Of a stretch of DNA of 64,000 nucleotides, positions 9,204 through 17,583 are shown one piece after another. The notes below the pieces were generated by a model. That model did no database searches. It was not told where the DNA came from and worked only from the letters and a program-made list of their open reading frames with translations. Numbering within the stretch: the stretch's first letter is position 1; every line of letters starts with the position of its first letter. The translations under genes and the position numbers were made by a program. Source of the DNA: Foliamicus sp965115835 (GTDB lineage: Bacteria > Pseudomonadota > Gammaproteobacteria > Steroidobacterales > Foliamicaceae); NCBI GenBank assembly GCA_965115835.1, contig OZ220471.1, positions 806,001 to 870,000 of the forward strand, read 5' to 3'.

Positions 9204-9818
9204 TCAAAAATCCGCATGCATGAAGCCGGCCTGAGCGACTTCGGCGCGGCGCAGCGAAAACAGATCGTCCATCAGCATTGCGCGCTGCTGCAGCAGCCGG
9301 CGGGGTACGGCCCGGTCGTCCAGATTCATGGAAGCGGGAATCAGCCCCTCGTCCAGCAAGGCAATCCGGTCTTCGAGCTCCGTCGCCAAACCCAGGGTGT
9401 CCAGTTCAACCACGCTTCCGGGACCATCAACCGCCGGAAGCATCCGCAGCCGGGTCTCCTGGAACCGAGACAGGGCGATCAGGGCGTCCATGTCCATTTC
9501 GTCCAGTTGCGCAGGATGCACAACCGCAGCGCCGGGGACAAAACCGTATTCCCGCGACGCATTTTCCGAAACCGTCGCCTGCAGGGCGGCGTTGGCCTCT
9601 TCACGGCTTTCCGGCGCCCCGAAAAACACTCCGGCCCCCAAACGCAGCCCGACCACCGCCACGGCCGCACTGGCGGCAACCGCCAGACCGCCGGCCCAAT
9701 AACGCCGCCGGCTTTGCTGCGGCCGGCGAGTGGCCTCGTGGCGTTCCAGCACCCCTTTCCAGGCGCCTTCCGGCGGATTCTTCCGGGGCAAGGCCCGCAG
9801 CGCTGCGGCGATATCCAC
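9204..9818 (-). CDS. Anti-sigma-like single-pass membrane protein
   Basis: A 204-residue protein with a short basic N-terminus, one hydrophobic helix near residues 42-62 (GGLAVAASAAVAVVGLRLGA) and a C-terminal domain predicted outside the cytoplasm. Topology and position directly after an ECF sigma gene suggest an anti-sigma factor, but no RseA or ZAS zinc motif is visible, so this is inference. The first standard start is GTG at 9818, which lacks a good ribosome site. A strong AAGGAGG lies at 9866-9872, and an in-frame ATC at 9860 is spaced correctly behind it. Confidence 0.6.
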   Translation of the reverse strand: MDIAAALRALPRKNPPEGAWKGVLERHEATRRPQQSRRRYWAGGLAVAASAAVAVVGLRLGAGVFFGAPESREEANAALQATVSENASREYGFVPGAAVVHPAQLDEMDMDALIALSRFQETRLRMLPAVDGPGSVVELDTLGLATELEDRIALLDEGLIPASMNLDDRAVPRRLLQQRAMLMDDLFSLRRAEVAQAGFMHADF

Positions 9819-9865
9819 GCCGCCTGCGGCGCCATCCGCAAATGAATGATTCCTGTTGATTGCGA

Positions 9866-9872
9866 CCTCCTT
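9866..9872 (-). promoter_or_regulatory. Strong Shine-Dalgarno that does not match a standard start codon
   Basis: Read on the minus strand this is AAGGAGG, overlapping the stop codon of the sigma factor gene. Five bases later comes ATC (9860-9858), in frame with the anti-sigma-like gene. The first standard start, GTG at 9818, is 42 bases further on. This suggests a rare non-ATG start or an altered start codon. Confidence 0.5.
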
Positions 9873-10456
9873 CAGGCGTTTATCGCCTGCCGTACCGGCG
9901 GCGTCCGGGTCGGCGCAAGCCGCTCGCGGAGCCGTTTGTGAGCGCGCGCCAACTGGGATTTCGAAAAACTGTCGGAGCGGTTCATCATGCCGGCGATTTC
10001 ACCATGGGTGTAGCCCTCCACGTCATGCAGCCAGACCACGGCGCGCGCTGTGGGCGAAAGGGTGTCCAGGGCCGCCTCGAGATCCATGGCCAGTTCCGGC
10101 GTTTCTGCATTTGCGGGGATTTCATAGGTTCCCTTGTCTCCCTCGATCTCCGAGAAAAGCCGGCGGCGGCGCGTCCAGGCGGCGCGCAGATGCATGAGGC
10201 AGCGGGATACGGCGATACGCCGTATCCATGTGGCCAGAGAGGCTTCCCCCCGAAAGTTGGCTATTCCCCGCAGCACTTCAACGAAACTCTCCTGAAGGAT
10301 GTCCTCGGCTACCGCCGCCGAGCCGGTCATTCGCAAGGCAAGCGTGTACACCGGGCCGGAAAACCGGCGGTAAATGATTTCATGCGCCTTCATGTCGCCG
10401 CGCTGGGCGCGGCTCACGAATGCCGGATCAATGGTCTTGTTGGCAAAACCCGACAT
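9872..10456 (-). CDS. ECF-family RNA polymerase sigma factor (RpoE-like)
   Basis: A 194-residue group 4 sigma factor. Region 2 is near residues 25-95 and includes DILQESFVEVLRGIANFRG and SLATWIRRIAVSRC. Region 4 is near 125-180 and includes DTLSPTARAVVWLHDVEGYTHGEIAGMM. It would direct RNA polymerase to stress or envelope promoters. The two genes after it encode a single-pass membrane protein and a PDZ protein, a layout typical of a membrane-controlled ECF system. The regulon cannot be read from this window. Confidence 0.9.
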   Translation of the reverse strand: MSGFANKTIDPAFVSRAQRGDMKAHEIIYRRFSGPVYTLALRMTGSAAVAEDILQESFVEVLRGIANFRGEASLATWIRRIAVSRCLMHLRAAWTRRRRLFSEIEGDKGTYEIPANAETPELAMDLEAALDTLSPTARAVVWLHDVEGYTHGEIAGMMNRSDSFSKSQLARAHKRLRERLAPTRTPPVRQAINA

Positions 10457-10531
10457 GTCTTGGTAGATGCGACTCCCTTGTTGGAGGGTTGCAAGTTCGG
10501 CCCGGATATCTCGGCGGAGCGAGAAATTTCA

Positions 10532-10679
10532 GGCGAGAGCGGCCGCCAGATACGCGCCCGCGAGCAACCGCCAGGGCCGGGGCGGAGCGAGCCGCTGCGC
10601 GCCGGATCCGGGCGGGGGAGTCCGGAAACCGGAAAGGACAAGCACAAAACCCAAGCATCATGGCGGGAACCGGAAAAAG
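10532..10679. repeat. Dispersed intergenic repeat, copy A
   Basis: This block upstream of tRNA-Leu shares an ordered series of words with the block at 14731-14890. They are GGCGAGAG, GGCCGC-AGATAC, GCGCGCC-GATCC, GTCCGGAAACCGG-AAGGA and TGGCG-GAACCGGA. The spacing in the two copies is similar (about 148 and 160 bases). Both copies lie in divergent gaps and in the same orientation. By-eye alignment only; function unknown. Confidence 0.45.
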
Positions 10680-10752
10680 AAACGGGAGAGAAATTGTAAA
10701 GCCCCGGAACCGTCCGTAAAACGGGCGGGCTGGTGTATCCTCCCCCTTCGGC

Positions 10753-10836
10753 GCCGGGGTGGCGGAATTGGTAGACGCACCGGACTCAAAATCCGGCGGG
10801 GTAAGACCCATGCGAGTTCGAGTCTCGCTCCCGGCA
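10753..10836 (+). tRNA. tRNA-Leu (CAA)
   Basis: A class II tRNA of 84 bases. The acceptor stem GCCGGGG pairs with TCCCGGC, closing with one G-T wobble. The anticodon arm CCGGA-CTCAAAA-TCCGG gives anticodon CAA (Leu, UUG codons). A variable arm follows, and the T arm is GCGAG-TTCGAGT-CTCGC. The 3' CCA is not encoded, unlike the tRNA-Asn gene in this window. Confidence 0.97.
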
Positions 10837-10903
10837 CTGCCCCGAACATTCATTCGACCTTTTCTTGCCTTGCCGGAGCGACCAGTCCCGGGATCCCGAT
10901 TTC

Positions 10904-11452
10904 ATGCCTGTTCCCCCCAACAAGTTCTGCGGCCAATGCGGCGCCCCGGTCATGCAGCGCATCCCTGCCGGCGAGGACCGTGAACGGGAAGTCTGCGAGG
11001 CGTGCAACTTCGTGCATTACCGCAACCCCATCCCGGTGGTCGGCTGCGTGCCCGAGCACCAAGGCTGCGTGCTGCTGTGCCGCAGGGCGATTGGTCCGCG
11101 GCTGGGGTACTGGACGGTGCCGGCCGGGTTCATGGAACTGAACGAAACGCTCGAAGAGGCCGCGCGCAGGGAAACCCGCGAGGAAGCCTGCGCCGAAGTC
11201 CGCCTGCGCGGACTTTTCTCCATCGTGGATGTGCCGGGCGCCGGGCAGGTGCACTTGTTCTTTCGCGCCGAACTGCTCGACGGCCAATTCGCGCCCGGGG
11301 CGGAATCGCTGGAAACATGCCTTTTCGCGCCGGACGAAATTCCCTTCGGGGACATCGCTTTCCGCAGCGGAGTCATTGCCTTGCGCCGATATCTGGAAGG
11401 GACGGAAAAGGGGCTGAGCATGGACAGGGTTCCTCCTCGCCTCCCGGATTGA
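10904..11452 (+). CDS. Nudix hydrolase with N-terminal zinc ribbon
   Basis: A 182-residue Nudix protein. The N-terminus has a zinc ribbon (CGQCG and CEAC, near residues 7-30). The Nudix box is complete, in GFMELNETLEEAARRE followed by TREEACAEV. The likely activity is hydrolysis of a nucleoside diphosphate derivative; the ribbon resembles the NADH-pyrophosphatase-like and ADP-sugar Nudix groups, but the substrate is not clear. The start MPVPPNKFCGQCG at 10904 is preferred over the TTG at 10865. It lies between tRNA-Leu and the ferredoxin gene. Confidence 0.88.
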   Translation: MPVPPNKFCGQCGAPVMQRIPAGEDREREVCEACNFVHYRNPIPVVGCVPEHQGCVLLCRRAIGPRLGYWTVPAGFMELNETLEEAARRETREEACAEVRLRGLFSIVDVPGAGQVHLFFRAELLDGQFAPGAESLETCLFAPDEIPFGDIAFRSGVIALRRYLEGTEKGLSMDRVPPRLPD

Positions 11453-11504
11453 CTATTATTGGCTTCCCTGCAGGCCAAGCTTGGAAACCGGGGAAACACG
11501 AAAA

Positions 11505-11828
11505 ATGACATTTCTGGTTCTCGAAAGTTGCATCAGGTGCAAATTGATGGACTGCGTGGAAGTCTGTCCCGTGGACTGCTTTCACGAAGGCCCCAACATG
11601 CTTGTCATCGATCCCGAAGAATGTATCGATTGCACGCTCTGCGAGCCGGAGTGCCCGGTGGACGCAATTGTCTCGGAGGACGAAATCCCCCCGGGACAGG
11701 AAGATTTCCTGGAACTCAACGCCGAGCTTTCGCAGCAATGGCCGGTCATTACCGAAGTCGGCGAACCGCCGCCGGATGCCGACGACTGGCGCGAAGTCAA
11801 GAACAAGCGCCAGTATCTCGAGCGCTGA
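11505..11828 (+). CDS. fdxA: 7Fe ferredoxin (3Fe-4S/4Fe-4S)
   Basis: A 107-residue soluble electron carrier. Cysteines fall at 9, 17, 21, 40, 43, 46 and 50 in the exact spacing of Azotobacter-type ferredoxin I. Cys9, 17 and 50 ligate the 3Fe-4S cluster; Cys21, 40, 43 and 46 the 4Fe-4S cluster. The C-terminal extension with WPVITE and ending KNKRQYLER is also family-typical. The start MTFLVLESCIRC is chosen over an ATG eight codons upstream by alignment and by the GGGA before it. Converges on dsbC. Confidence 0.95.
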   Translation: MTFLVLESCIRCKLMDCVEVCPVDCFHEGPNMLVIDPEECIDCTLCEPECPVDAIVSEDEIPPGQEDFLELNAELSQQWPVITEVGEPPPDADDWREVKNKRQYLER

Positions 11829-11833
11829 GCCCT

Positions 11834-11847
11834 CCCTCTCGCGAGGG
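11834..11847. other. Small hairpin between convergent genes
   Basis: A perfect 5-bp stem (CCCTC/GAGGG) with loop TCGC lies between the convergent fdxA and dsbC stops, with extra GC-rich pairing around it. There is no T-tract on either strand, so it is at best a weak bidirectional termination or mRNA-end structure. Confidence 0.3.
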
Positions 11848-11862
11848 CGGGCGGCGGGCAGG

Positions 11863-12597
11863 CTATTCCGGGGATGTCTCCTCGCTCAGGATAGCGCTCA
11901 GGCGCGCCGGCGAAACGTAGCCGGGGATCAGGCGACCGCCGGGGGTAACCAGCGCCGGAGTTCCGGTGAGGCCGATCTGCCGGCCCAGTTCGAAATGGCG
12001 CTCCACCGAAACCGAGTCGCACTGGCGCTCCGGCGTGAAACCGCCAGCCTTGGCCCGGGTCAGGGCCTGCGGGCGGTCCGCGGCGCACCAGATGGACTGC
12101 ATGGCGGTCCATGTGTCCGTGCCCGGACCCGAGCGCGGGAAGGCGGCGTAGCGCACGCCGATGCCCAGGCGGTGATACTCGGCCATCTTCTGGTGCAGGC
12201 GGCGGCAATATCCGCAATCCACATCGGTGAACACCAACAGCTCGTGGGCGGTTTCGCCCGGCAGGAAATCGAGCGTGTCCCAATCGTCCAGATTGGCCAT
12301 GAGTTCGCGTCGCGCCGCCACGCGGCGCTGTTCCGAGAGATTCTCGCCGGTTGCGACATTCTCCAGATCGCCGGATCCGAGGAAACCGAAACTTCCCGTG
12401 GCGTCCACATAGGCCAAGCGATAGCCGAAACGCAACTCGTACAGGCCGGCTATGGGCGTGGCGCGAACCTCGTCGGCGCCGGGGTACTTTTCCTGCAACC
12501 GGGCGATGTCGGCGTCTGGCTCCGGGGCCTCATCGGAAAAAAGCGCAACGGGAGCCAGCAACAACAACAGTGGCGGAATCAGCCACAGCGACTTCAT
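11863..12597 (-). CDS. dsbC: Thiol:disulfide interchange protein DsbC
   Basis: Periplasmic disulfide isomerase of 244 residues (E. coli DsbC 236). The signal peptide covers about residues 1-20. The N-terminal dimerisation domain follows, and the thioredoxin-like domain has the active site CGYC at 128-131 in FTDVDCGYCRR. The cis-proline loop TGTPALV and the structural second cysteine pair region (W-C...Q-C-D) are present. The ATG at 12597 is chosen because it starts a clear signal sequence; the frame is open further upstream into uvrB. Confidence 0.93.
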   Translation of the reverse strand: MKSLWLIPPLLLLLAPVALFSDEAPEPDADIARLQEKYPGADEVRATPIAGLYELRFGYRLAYVDATGSFGFLGSGDLENVATGENLSEQRRVAARRELMANLDDWDTLDFLPGETAHELLVFTDVDCGYCRRLHQKMAEYHRLGIGVRYAAFPRSGPGTDTWTAMQSIWCAADRPQALTRAKAGGFTPERQCDSVSVERHFELGRQIGLTGTPALVTPGGRLIPGYVSPARLSAILSEETSPE

Positions 12598-12649
12598 GGG
12601 CAAGCCTTGCCAAACGGCATAGCCACCCATTATAGGCTGCGGGGCGCCA

Positions 12650-14686
12650 TCAGGACGCCCGCGACTCGCCTGCTTGCGGAATGCCCAGGCCGTCGCGTCG
12701 AAGCTGCATGATTTCATCGCGCAGGGTCGCCGCTTCCTCGAACTCCAGATCCTGCGCATGCCGATACATGCGCTTTTCGAGTTGCTTGATCTTCTTCATT
12801 ACCTGCTCCGGGCGCAGCGTGCGATACTCCGAGACCCTTTCCGCAACCCGGCGCGCGCTTCCGCGCCGGCTGCGTCCCTTCACCACCGCGCCCTCCATGA
12901 TGTCGGGCACCTCCTTTTGTATGCCCCGCGGCTCGATCCCGTGCTCGCGATTGAATTCCAGTTGCTTGCGGCGGCGGCGGTCGGTTTCCTCCAGCGCGCC
13001 CCGAATCGCCCCGGTGCGCCGGTCCGCGTACAGAATGGCCATGCCGTCGATATTGCGCGCCGCCCGGCCAATAGTCTGGATCAGCGAGCGCTCCGAGCGC
13101 AGGAAGCCTTCCTTGTCGGCGTCGAAGATCGCTACCAGCGATACTTCCGGCATGTCCAGCCCCTCACGCAGCAGGTTGATGCCCACCAGCACGTCAAAGG
13201 TTCCCAGCCGCAGGTCGCGGATGATCTCGACCCGCTCTACCGTGTCGATATCGGAATGCAGGTAGCGCACACGCACGCCGTGTTCTTCCAGGAATTCCGT
13301 CAGGTCCTCGGCCATGCGCTTGGTGAGGGTAGTGATCAGCACGCGCTGGTTGCGCTCCACGCGCCGCCCGATCTCCGAGAGCACATCGTCCACCTGACGC
13401 GACGCCGGCCGCACCTCGATGCGCGGGTCGACCAGACCGGTGGGACGCACCACCTGCTCGACCAGGGCGTCGGAGCGCTCGTGTTCAAACGGCCCCGGAG
13501 TGGCGGACACGTAAATCGTCTGCGGAGAAATGCGCTCGAATTCCTCGAATCGCAGGGGCCGGTTGTCCAGCGCCGACGGCAGGCGGAATCCGTGCCGGAC
13601 CAGGGTTTCCTTGCGCGAGCGGTCGCCGCGGAACATGCCGCCCAGCTGGGGAAGCGTGACATGACTCTCGTCGACGAACAACAGCGCCTCGGCCGGAACG
13701 TAATCGAACAGGCAGGGCGGCGGCTCGCCCTCCCCGCGCCCGGAGAGATAGCGGCTGTAGTTCTCGATCCCCGTGCAGTAACCCACCTCCAGCATCATTT
13801 CGATATCGAACAGGGTGCGCTGCTCCAGACGCTGCGCTTCCACCAGACGCTGGTCGGAACGCAGCACCCCCAGCCGTTCGCGCAACTCCCGCCGAACCTT
13901 GTCCACCGCGCCTTCCAGAGTCTCGCGCGGCGTGACGTAGTGGGTCTTGGGATAGATCGTGACCCGCGGCACGCGCCGGCCCATCTCGCCGGTCAGCGGA
14001 TCGAAGTAGCGGATGTCCTCCACTTCGTCGTCGAAGAACTGGATCCGCACAGCTTCGCGTTCCGATTCGGCCGGAAACACATCCAGGACATCGCCCCGCA
14101 CCCGGAAGGTCCCCTGCCGCAGTTCCGCCTCGTTGCGGGTGTACTGCAGGTCGGCGAGCCGCAGCAGCAGGTCGCGCTGGTTGACCCGGTCCCCGCGCAC
14201 CAGATGCAGGATCATCTGGAAGTAGGCGTCGGGGTCTCCCAGCCCGTAAATCGCCGATACGGTGGCCACGACGATGGTGTCCTTGCGTTCCATCAGCGCC
14301 TTGGTGGCGGACAGGCGCATCTGCTCGATATGGCTGTTGATCGATGCGTCCTTCTCGATATAGGTATCGGTGGACGGCACATAGGCTTCGGGCTGATAGT
14401 AGTCGTAATAGGACACGAAATACTCCACGCGGTTGCGCGGAAAGAAATCCCGGAACTCGCCGTAGAGCTGCGCAGCCAGAGTCTTGTTGGGCGCCAGCAC
14501 CAGCGCCGGGCGCTGTTGGCGGGCGACCACGCTGGCCAGGGTGTAGGTCTTCCCCGAGCCGGTCACGCCCAGCAGCGTCTGTCGGGCAAGGCCGATGTCC
14601 AGGCCTTCGCACAAGGCTTCCACAGCCCGCGGCTGGTCTCCGGACAACCGAAAGTCCGCCTGCAGTTCGAACCGGTCCGCCGCCAT
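12650..14686 (-). CDS. uvrB: Excinuclease ABC subunit B
   Basis: Damage-verification helicase of nucleotide excision repair, 678 residues (E. coli 673). The Walker A motif GVTGSGKT spans residues 40-47. The beta-hairpin region EYFVSYYDYYQPEAYVPSTD lies near 88-108. Helicase motifs include FVDESHVTLPQ and QTIGRAARN. The C-terminal UVR motif that contacts UvrC is LEFEEAATLRDEI near 650. All parts appear intact. Confidence 0.98.
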   Translation of the reverse strand: MAADRFELQADFRLSGDQPRAVEALCEGLDIGLARQTLLGVTGSGKTYTLASVVARQQRPALVLAPNKTLAAQLYGEFRDFFPRNRVEYFVSYYDYYQPEAYVPSTDTYIEKDASINSHIEQMRLSATKALMERKDTIVVATVSAIYGLGDPDAYFQMILHLVRGDRVNQRDLLLRLADLQYTRNEAELRQGTFRVRGDVLDVFPAESEREAVRIQFFDDEVEDIRYFDPLTGEMGRRVPRVTIYPKTHYVTPRETLEGAVDKVRRELRERLGVLRSDQRLVEAQRLEQRTLFDIEMMLEVGYCTGIENYSRYLSGRGEGEPPPCLFDYVPAEALLFVDESHVTLPQLGGMFRGDRSRKETLVRHGFRLPSALDNRPLRFEEFERISPQTIYVSATPGPFEHERSDALVEQVVRPTGLVDPRIEVRPASRQVDDVLSEIGRRVERNQRVLITTLTKRMAEDLTEFLEEHGVRVRYLHSDIDTVERVEIIRDLRLGTFDVLVGINLLREGLDMPEVSLVAIFDADKEGFLRSERSLIQTIGRAARNIDGMAILYADRRTGAIRGALEETDRRRRKQLEFNREHGIEPRGIQKEVPDIMEGAVVKGRSRRGSARRVAERVSEYRTLRPEQVMKKIKQLEKRMYRHAQDLEFEEAATLRDEIMQLRRDGLGIPQAGESRAS

Positions 14687-15007
14687 GGGAGCACTTTAAC
14701 CCGGTCTCTCGCCGGATTGCGGGATGCCGGGGCGAGAGAGGCCGCAGATACCGGCGCGGGCCTGGCGAGCAGGCGCCCGGCCGGATCCGGGGCGGCGCGG
14801 GCCTGTGCGCGCCTGATCCAGGCATGGCCGTCCGGAAACCGGGAAGGAGCGGTGCGACACTCGGGCGCCGTGGCGAGAACCGGAGCAAACAGGCCCCGAG
14901 GCAGCGCGCCGCAAACCGGCGGGCCGGAGAGGCGGGCCGGGTTGGCAGCCATGGCGGGCGTTGTCCGCCGATAAAATAGCGGTTCTCTCGAATCACCGGA
15001 CATTGCC
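14687..15007. other. Intergenic region between uvrB and aspartate aminotransferase
   Basis: A gene-free gap of 321 bases between divergent genes. It holds copy B of a short dispersed repeat (14731-14890) and both promoters. I find no convincing RNA gene or ORF. Confidence 0.5.
14731..14890. repeat. Dispersed intergenic repeat, copy B
   Basis: Shares an ordered set of near-identical words with 10532-10679, in the same orientation and also in a gap between divergent genes. The longest shared word is GTCCGGAAACCGG. By-eye alignment only; could be a small repeat family or an RNA element. Confidence 0.45.
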
Positions 15008-16210
15008 ATGAGCACCATCCAGCTATCCGAACGCGTCCAGCGGGTCCAGCCTTCCGCCACCATCGCCATTTCCACCCTGGCGCGGGAGATGCGCGCGGCT
15101 GGCCGCGATGTGCTGAGCCTCAGCGCGGGCGAGCCCGATTTCGATACGCCGGAGCATGTTCGCACCGCCGCGGCGGCAGCGATGGAGGCCGGCGATACGC
15201 GCTACACCACGGCCGACGGCACACCGGAACTCAAGCGCGCCATATGCCGCAAGTTCGCCCGCGACAACGCGCTCGCATTCGAGCCCGCCCAGATTTCCGT
15301 GGGCGCCGGCGCCAAGCAGGTCCTCTTCAATGCGTGTGCAGCGTTGCTGAATCCCGGCGACGAAGCGATGATTCCGGCGCCCTACTGGGTCTCCTATCCC
15401 GACATCGTCAAGTTGTGCGACGGAGCGCCGGTGATCGTGCCGGCCAGCATCGAAAACGGCTACAAGATAACGCCCGAACAGGTCGAATCGGCCATGACGG
15501 AGCGCACCCGGCTATTCTTCCTCAATACGCCGGGCAACCCTACCGGGATCAGCTACACCCGCCCGGAACTGGAAGCCCTCGGCGAGGCATTGAGCGCGCA
15601 CCAGCGCGTCGTGGTCGTGTCCGACGATATTTACGAGCACATTTTCTGGGGCGACGCGCCCTGGCTCACACCCGCCCAGGTGTGGACCGAAATGCGCGAC
15701 CGCATCGTCACGGTCAACGGCGTCTCCAAAGCCTATGCGATGACCGGTTGGCGCATCGGTTACGCGGGCGCAAACGTGGATCTGGTCAACGCCATGCGCA
15801 AGCTTTGCAGTCAGACCACCGCGAATCCCTGCAGCATCTCGCAGGCGGGCGCCGCGGCCGCCCTGGAGGGCGACCAGTCGCTGCTCGAGGTCATGCGGAC
15901 CGCCTTTCGCAAGCGTCACGAATACCTGTACCAGGCCATAAGCGCCATGCCGGGCCTGCGCTGTGCGCCAGCCCAGGGCGCGTTCTACCTGTTTGTCGAC
16001 GCCCGCGAGGCTATCGAATCCAGGGGTCTGGCCAACGACACGGAGCTGGCCGAACTGATCCTGTCCGAGGCCGAGGTCGCGCTGGTGCCGGGAGCCGCCT
16101 TCGGCGCCGAGGGGCATTTGCGGTTTTCCTTCGCCTGCGGCATGGACGATCTCAAGGAAGCCGTGCGCCGCATCAATCGCCTGCTCGCCCGGGGCCGCCA
16201 TCGCGGTTAG
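15008..16210 (+). CDS. Aspartate aminotransferase, class I/II subgroup Ib
   Basis: PLP enzyme of 400 residues that transfers the amino group between aspartate and 2-oxoglutarate. LSAGEPDFDTP near residue 40 is the subgroup signature. The PLP lysine is Lys241 in GVSKAYAMTGWRIGYAG. NTPGNPTG near 175 and the C-terminal arginine in LRFSFAC are conserved. Such enzymes can also act on prephenate or aromatic substrates, so the exact preference is open. The gene is followed within ten bases by an insertion-sequence relic. Confidence 0.93.
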   Translation: MSTIQLSERVQRVQPSATIAISTLAREMRAAGRDVLSLSAGEPDFDTPEHVRTAAAAAMEAGDTRYTTADGTPELKRAICRKFARDNALAFEPAQISVGAGAKQVLFNACAALLNPGDEAMIPAPYWVSYPDIVKLCDGAPVIVPASIENGYKITPEQVESAMTERTRLFFLNTPGNPTGISYTRPELEALGEALSAHQRVVVVSDDIYEHIFWGDAPWLTPAQVWTEMRDRIVTVNGVSKAYAMTGWRIGYAGANVDLVNAMRKLCSQTTANPCSISQAGAAAALEGDQSLLEVMRTAFRKRHEYLYQAISAMPGLRCAPAQGAFYLFVDAREAIESRGLANDTELAELILSEAEVALVPGAAFGAEGHLRFSFACGMDDLKEAVRRINRLLARGRHRG

Positions 16211-16212
16211 CC

Positions 16213-16630
16213 CGCAGTTTCGCAATCCGGCGGCTCGGGATCAGCGAGGTCACCCTACAGGTGGCGCAAGGAGTATGCCGGCATGAACGGCAACCCACTG
16301 CGCCGTTTGAAGGATCTTGAAAAGGAGAACGAGCGGCTTCGCCGTGCGGTCTCCGACCTGACGCTGGACAAGCAGATTCTCAAGGAGGCCACCCGGGGAA
16401 ACTTCCGAGCCCCTCGCGTCGCCGCCAATGCATCGACTATGTCCGTAGTCGGCTCGGGGTCTCGCAACGTCGAGCCTGCCGGGTGCCGGGGCAGCACCGC
16501 TCGACCCAGCGCCGTGTTCCGCGCAGGCGCTCCGACGAGGAGCGTCTGGTCGCGGACAGGATCGCACGGGCTCGCCGGTATGGCCGCTACGGCTACCGGC
16601 GGATTTTCCGCAGTCTGTTGATGCGATCCG
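16213..16630 (+). mobile_element. IS3-family (IS407-like) insertion sequence relic
   Basis: Broken transposase pieces in several frames. First comes the OrfA end: FAIRRLGISEVT (from about 16219), then, after a frame change, YRWRKEYAGMNG and LKDLEKENERLRRAVSDL up to about 16405. A second frame then gives OrfB start material, PSRRRQCIDYVRSRLGVSQR followed by RYGRYGYRRIFRSL, to about 16620, where homology stops. No terminal repeats are visible. It marks the left border of the lower-GC hmu-like block. Confidence 0.8.
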
Positions 16631-16642
16631 CCTTCCTCCGAA

Positions 16643-16972
16643 TCAGTTCGGCACGTAAATTATTTCGCCCGAATCCAACTGATAGGCCGTGCCGATCGGA
16701 CGGCCCCGTTCCCCCGTCTGTTGTTGCGTTTCCGCTGCCGTGTAGGCGCGGATCTCCTGACCATCCTTGATTATGACCTCCATGTCTTCCTTTCCCGGGT
16801 TCTTGACAAGGGTGAATTCGTCGCTGAAAAGCAATTCCCCCAATTCAAGATGGCTGACAAGAGCCGCCATCAACGCCACTGAAAACACCATGGCTATATC
16901 GAACAGATTGACCAATGAACTCAACGGGTCGGGTTCCTCGTTTTCGGCAAGAAAAATTTTATAACTTTTCAT
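16643..16972 (-). CDS. DUF2149 membrane protein (HmuV-like)
   Basis: A 109-residue protein with one membrane helix (about residues 22-42: LFDIAMVFSVALMAALVSH) and a soluble C-terminal part containing DGQEIRAYTAAE. It resembles the DUF2149 family, whose members accompany ExbB-like and CobN-like genes. It may play an ExbD-like role next to the channel; that is inference. Its start overlaps the ExbB-like gene by 14 bases. It is the last gene of the minus-strand block, consistent with hmuV position. Confidence 0.75.
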   Translation of the reverse strand: MKSYKIFLAENEEPDPLSSLVNLFDIAMVFSVALMAALVSHLELGELLFSDEFTLVKNPGKEDMEVIIKDGQEIRAYTAAETQQQTGERGRPIGTAYQLDSGEIIYVPN

Positions 16973-17576
16973 CTATTTCAGACTCCATCATGTACTGAAG
17001 AACAAATTCCAGCCTGTGCATTCTTTGAGCAAGTCGCCGTTTGCGCGATTGATACAATATGAAGCCGATACTGCCTGTGACAATGCCGAGAACAGTTGTA
17101 GAAAAAGCTACTTGCATGTTCTGGGTAAGACTCGCCATATCGCCGGCCGCCAATCCCGCCAGTGCGGGACCCATCGGAATCAGGGTTCCGATGAGTCCGA
17201 GACTGGGGCCCAGTCTTGTCAACAGTCTTGGCAAAGACAATTCGTTTTCTCCATGCAGCGCGAAATCGCCCAGCTGTCTTTCCCGGAAAGAGCGACTCGC
17301 GGCTTGATCCATCGCTGTCATGATGTGTCTTGTCAAAGGCGATGGATATTGCCTTTCAAAGTCAGCCAATTGTTCCCTGTATTCCACGAAGTTTCCGGAA
17401 ATCAGCTTGTCTTCGATATGATCCAGTTTGACAATCAGGTTCTTGTCCTGTTGCCGCAGCCTCCAGTCCTGGCCCAGCAACAGCAAGGCGCGCGCGAGCA
17501 AATAAAGAAGCAAGGCGATACATGGAACAAGGAGACCCATGCTGATCCATGTAAGCGTGGAAAAAAAGTTCAACAT
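16959..17576 (-). CDS. MotA/TolQ/ExbB proton channel family protein (HmuU-like)
   Basis: A 205-residue inner-membrane protein with a first helix near residues 10-35, then a cytoplasmic region. A pair of helices follows, with LTRLGPSLGLIGTLIPMGPA and LTQNMQVAFSTTVLGIVTGS, the TolQ/ExbB core. It would form a proton-driven channel that energises a TonB-type process. The neighbours (DUF2149, membrane protein, CobN-like protein) match the hmuSTUV order known from Bacteroidetes. Base composition is visibly more AT-rich than in flanking housekeeping genes. Confidence 0.85.
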   Translation of the reverse strand: MLNFFSTLTWISMGLLVPCIALLLYLLARALLLLGQDWRLRQQDKNLIVKLDHIEDKLISGNFVEYREQLADFERQYPSPLTRHIMTAMDQAASRSFRERQLGDFALHGENELSLPRLLTRLGPSLGLIGTLIPMGPALAGLAAGDMASLTQNMQVAFSTTVLGIVTGSIGFILYQSRKRRLAQRMHRLEFVLQYMMESEIDEKL

Positions 17577-17583
17577 CTTTGAA

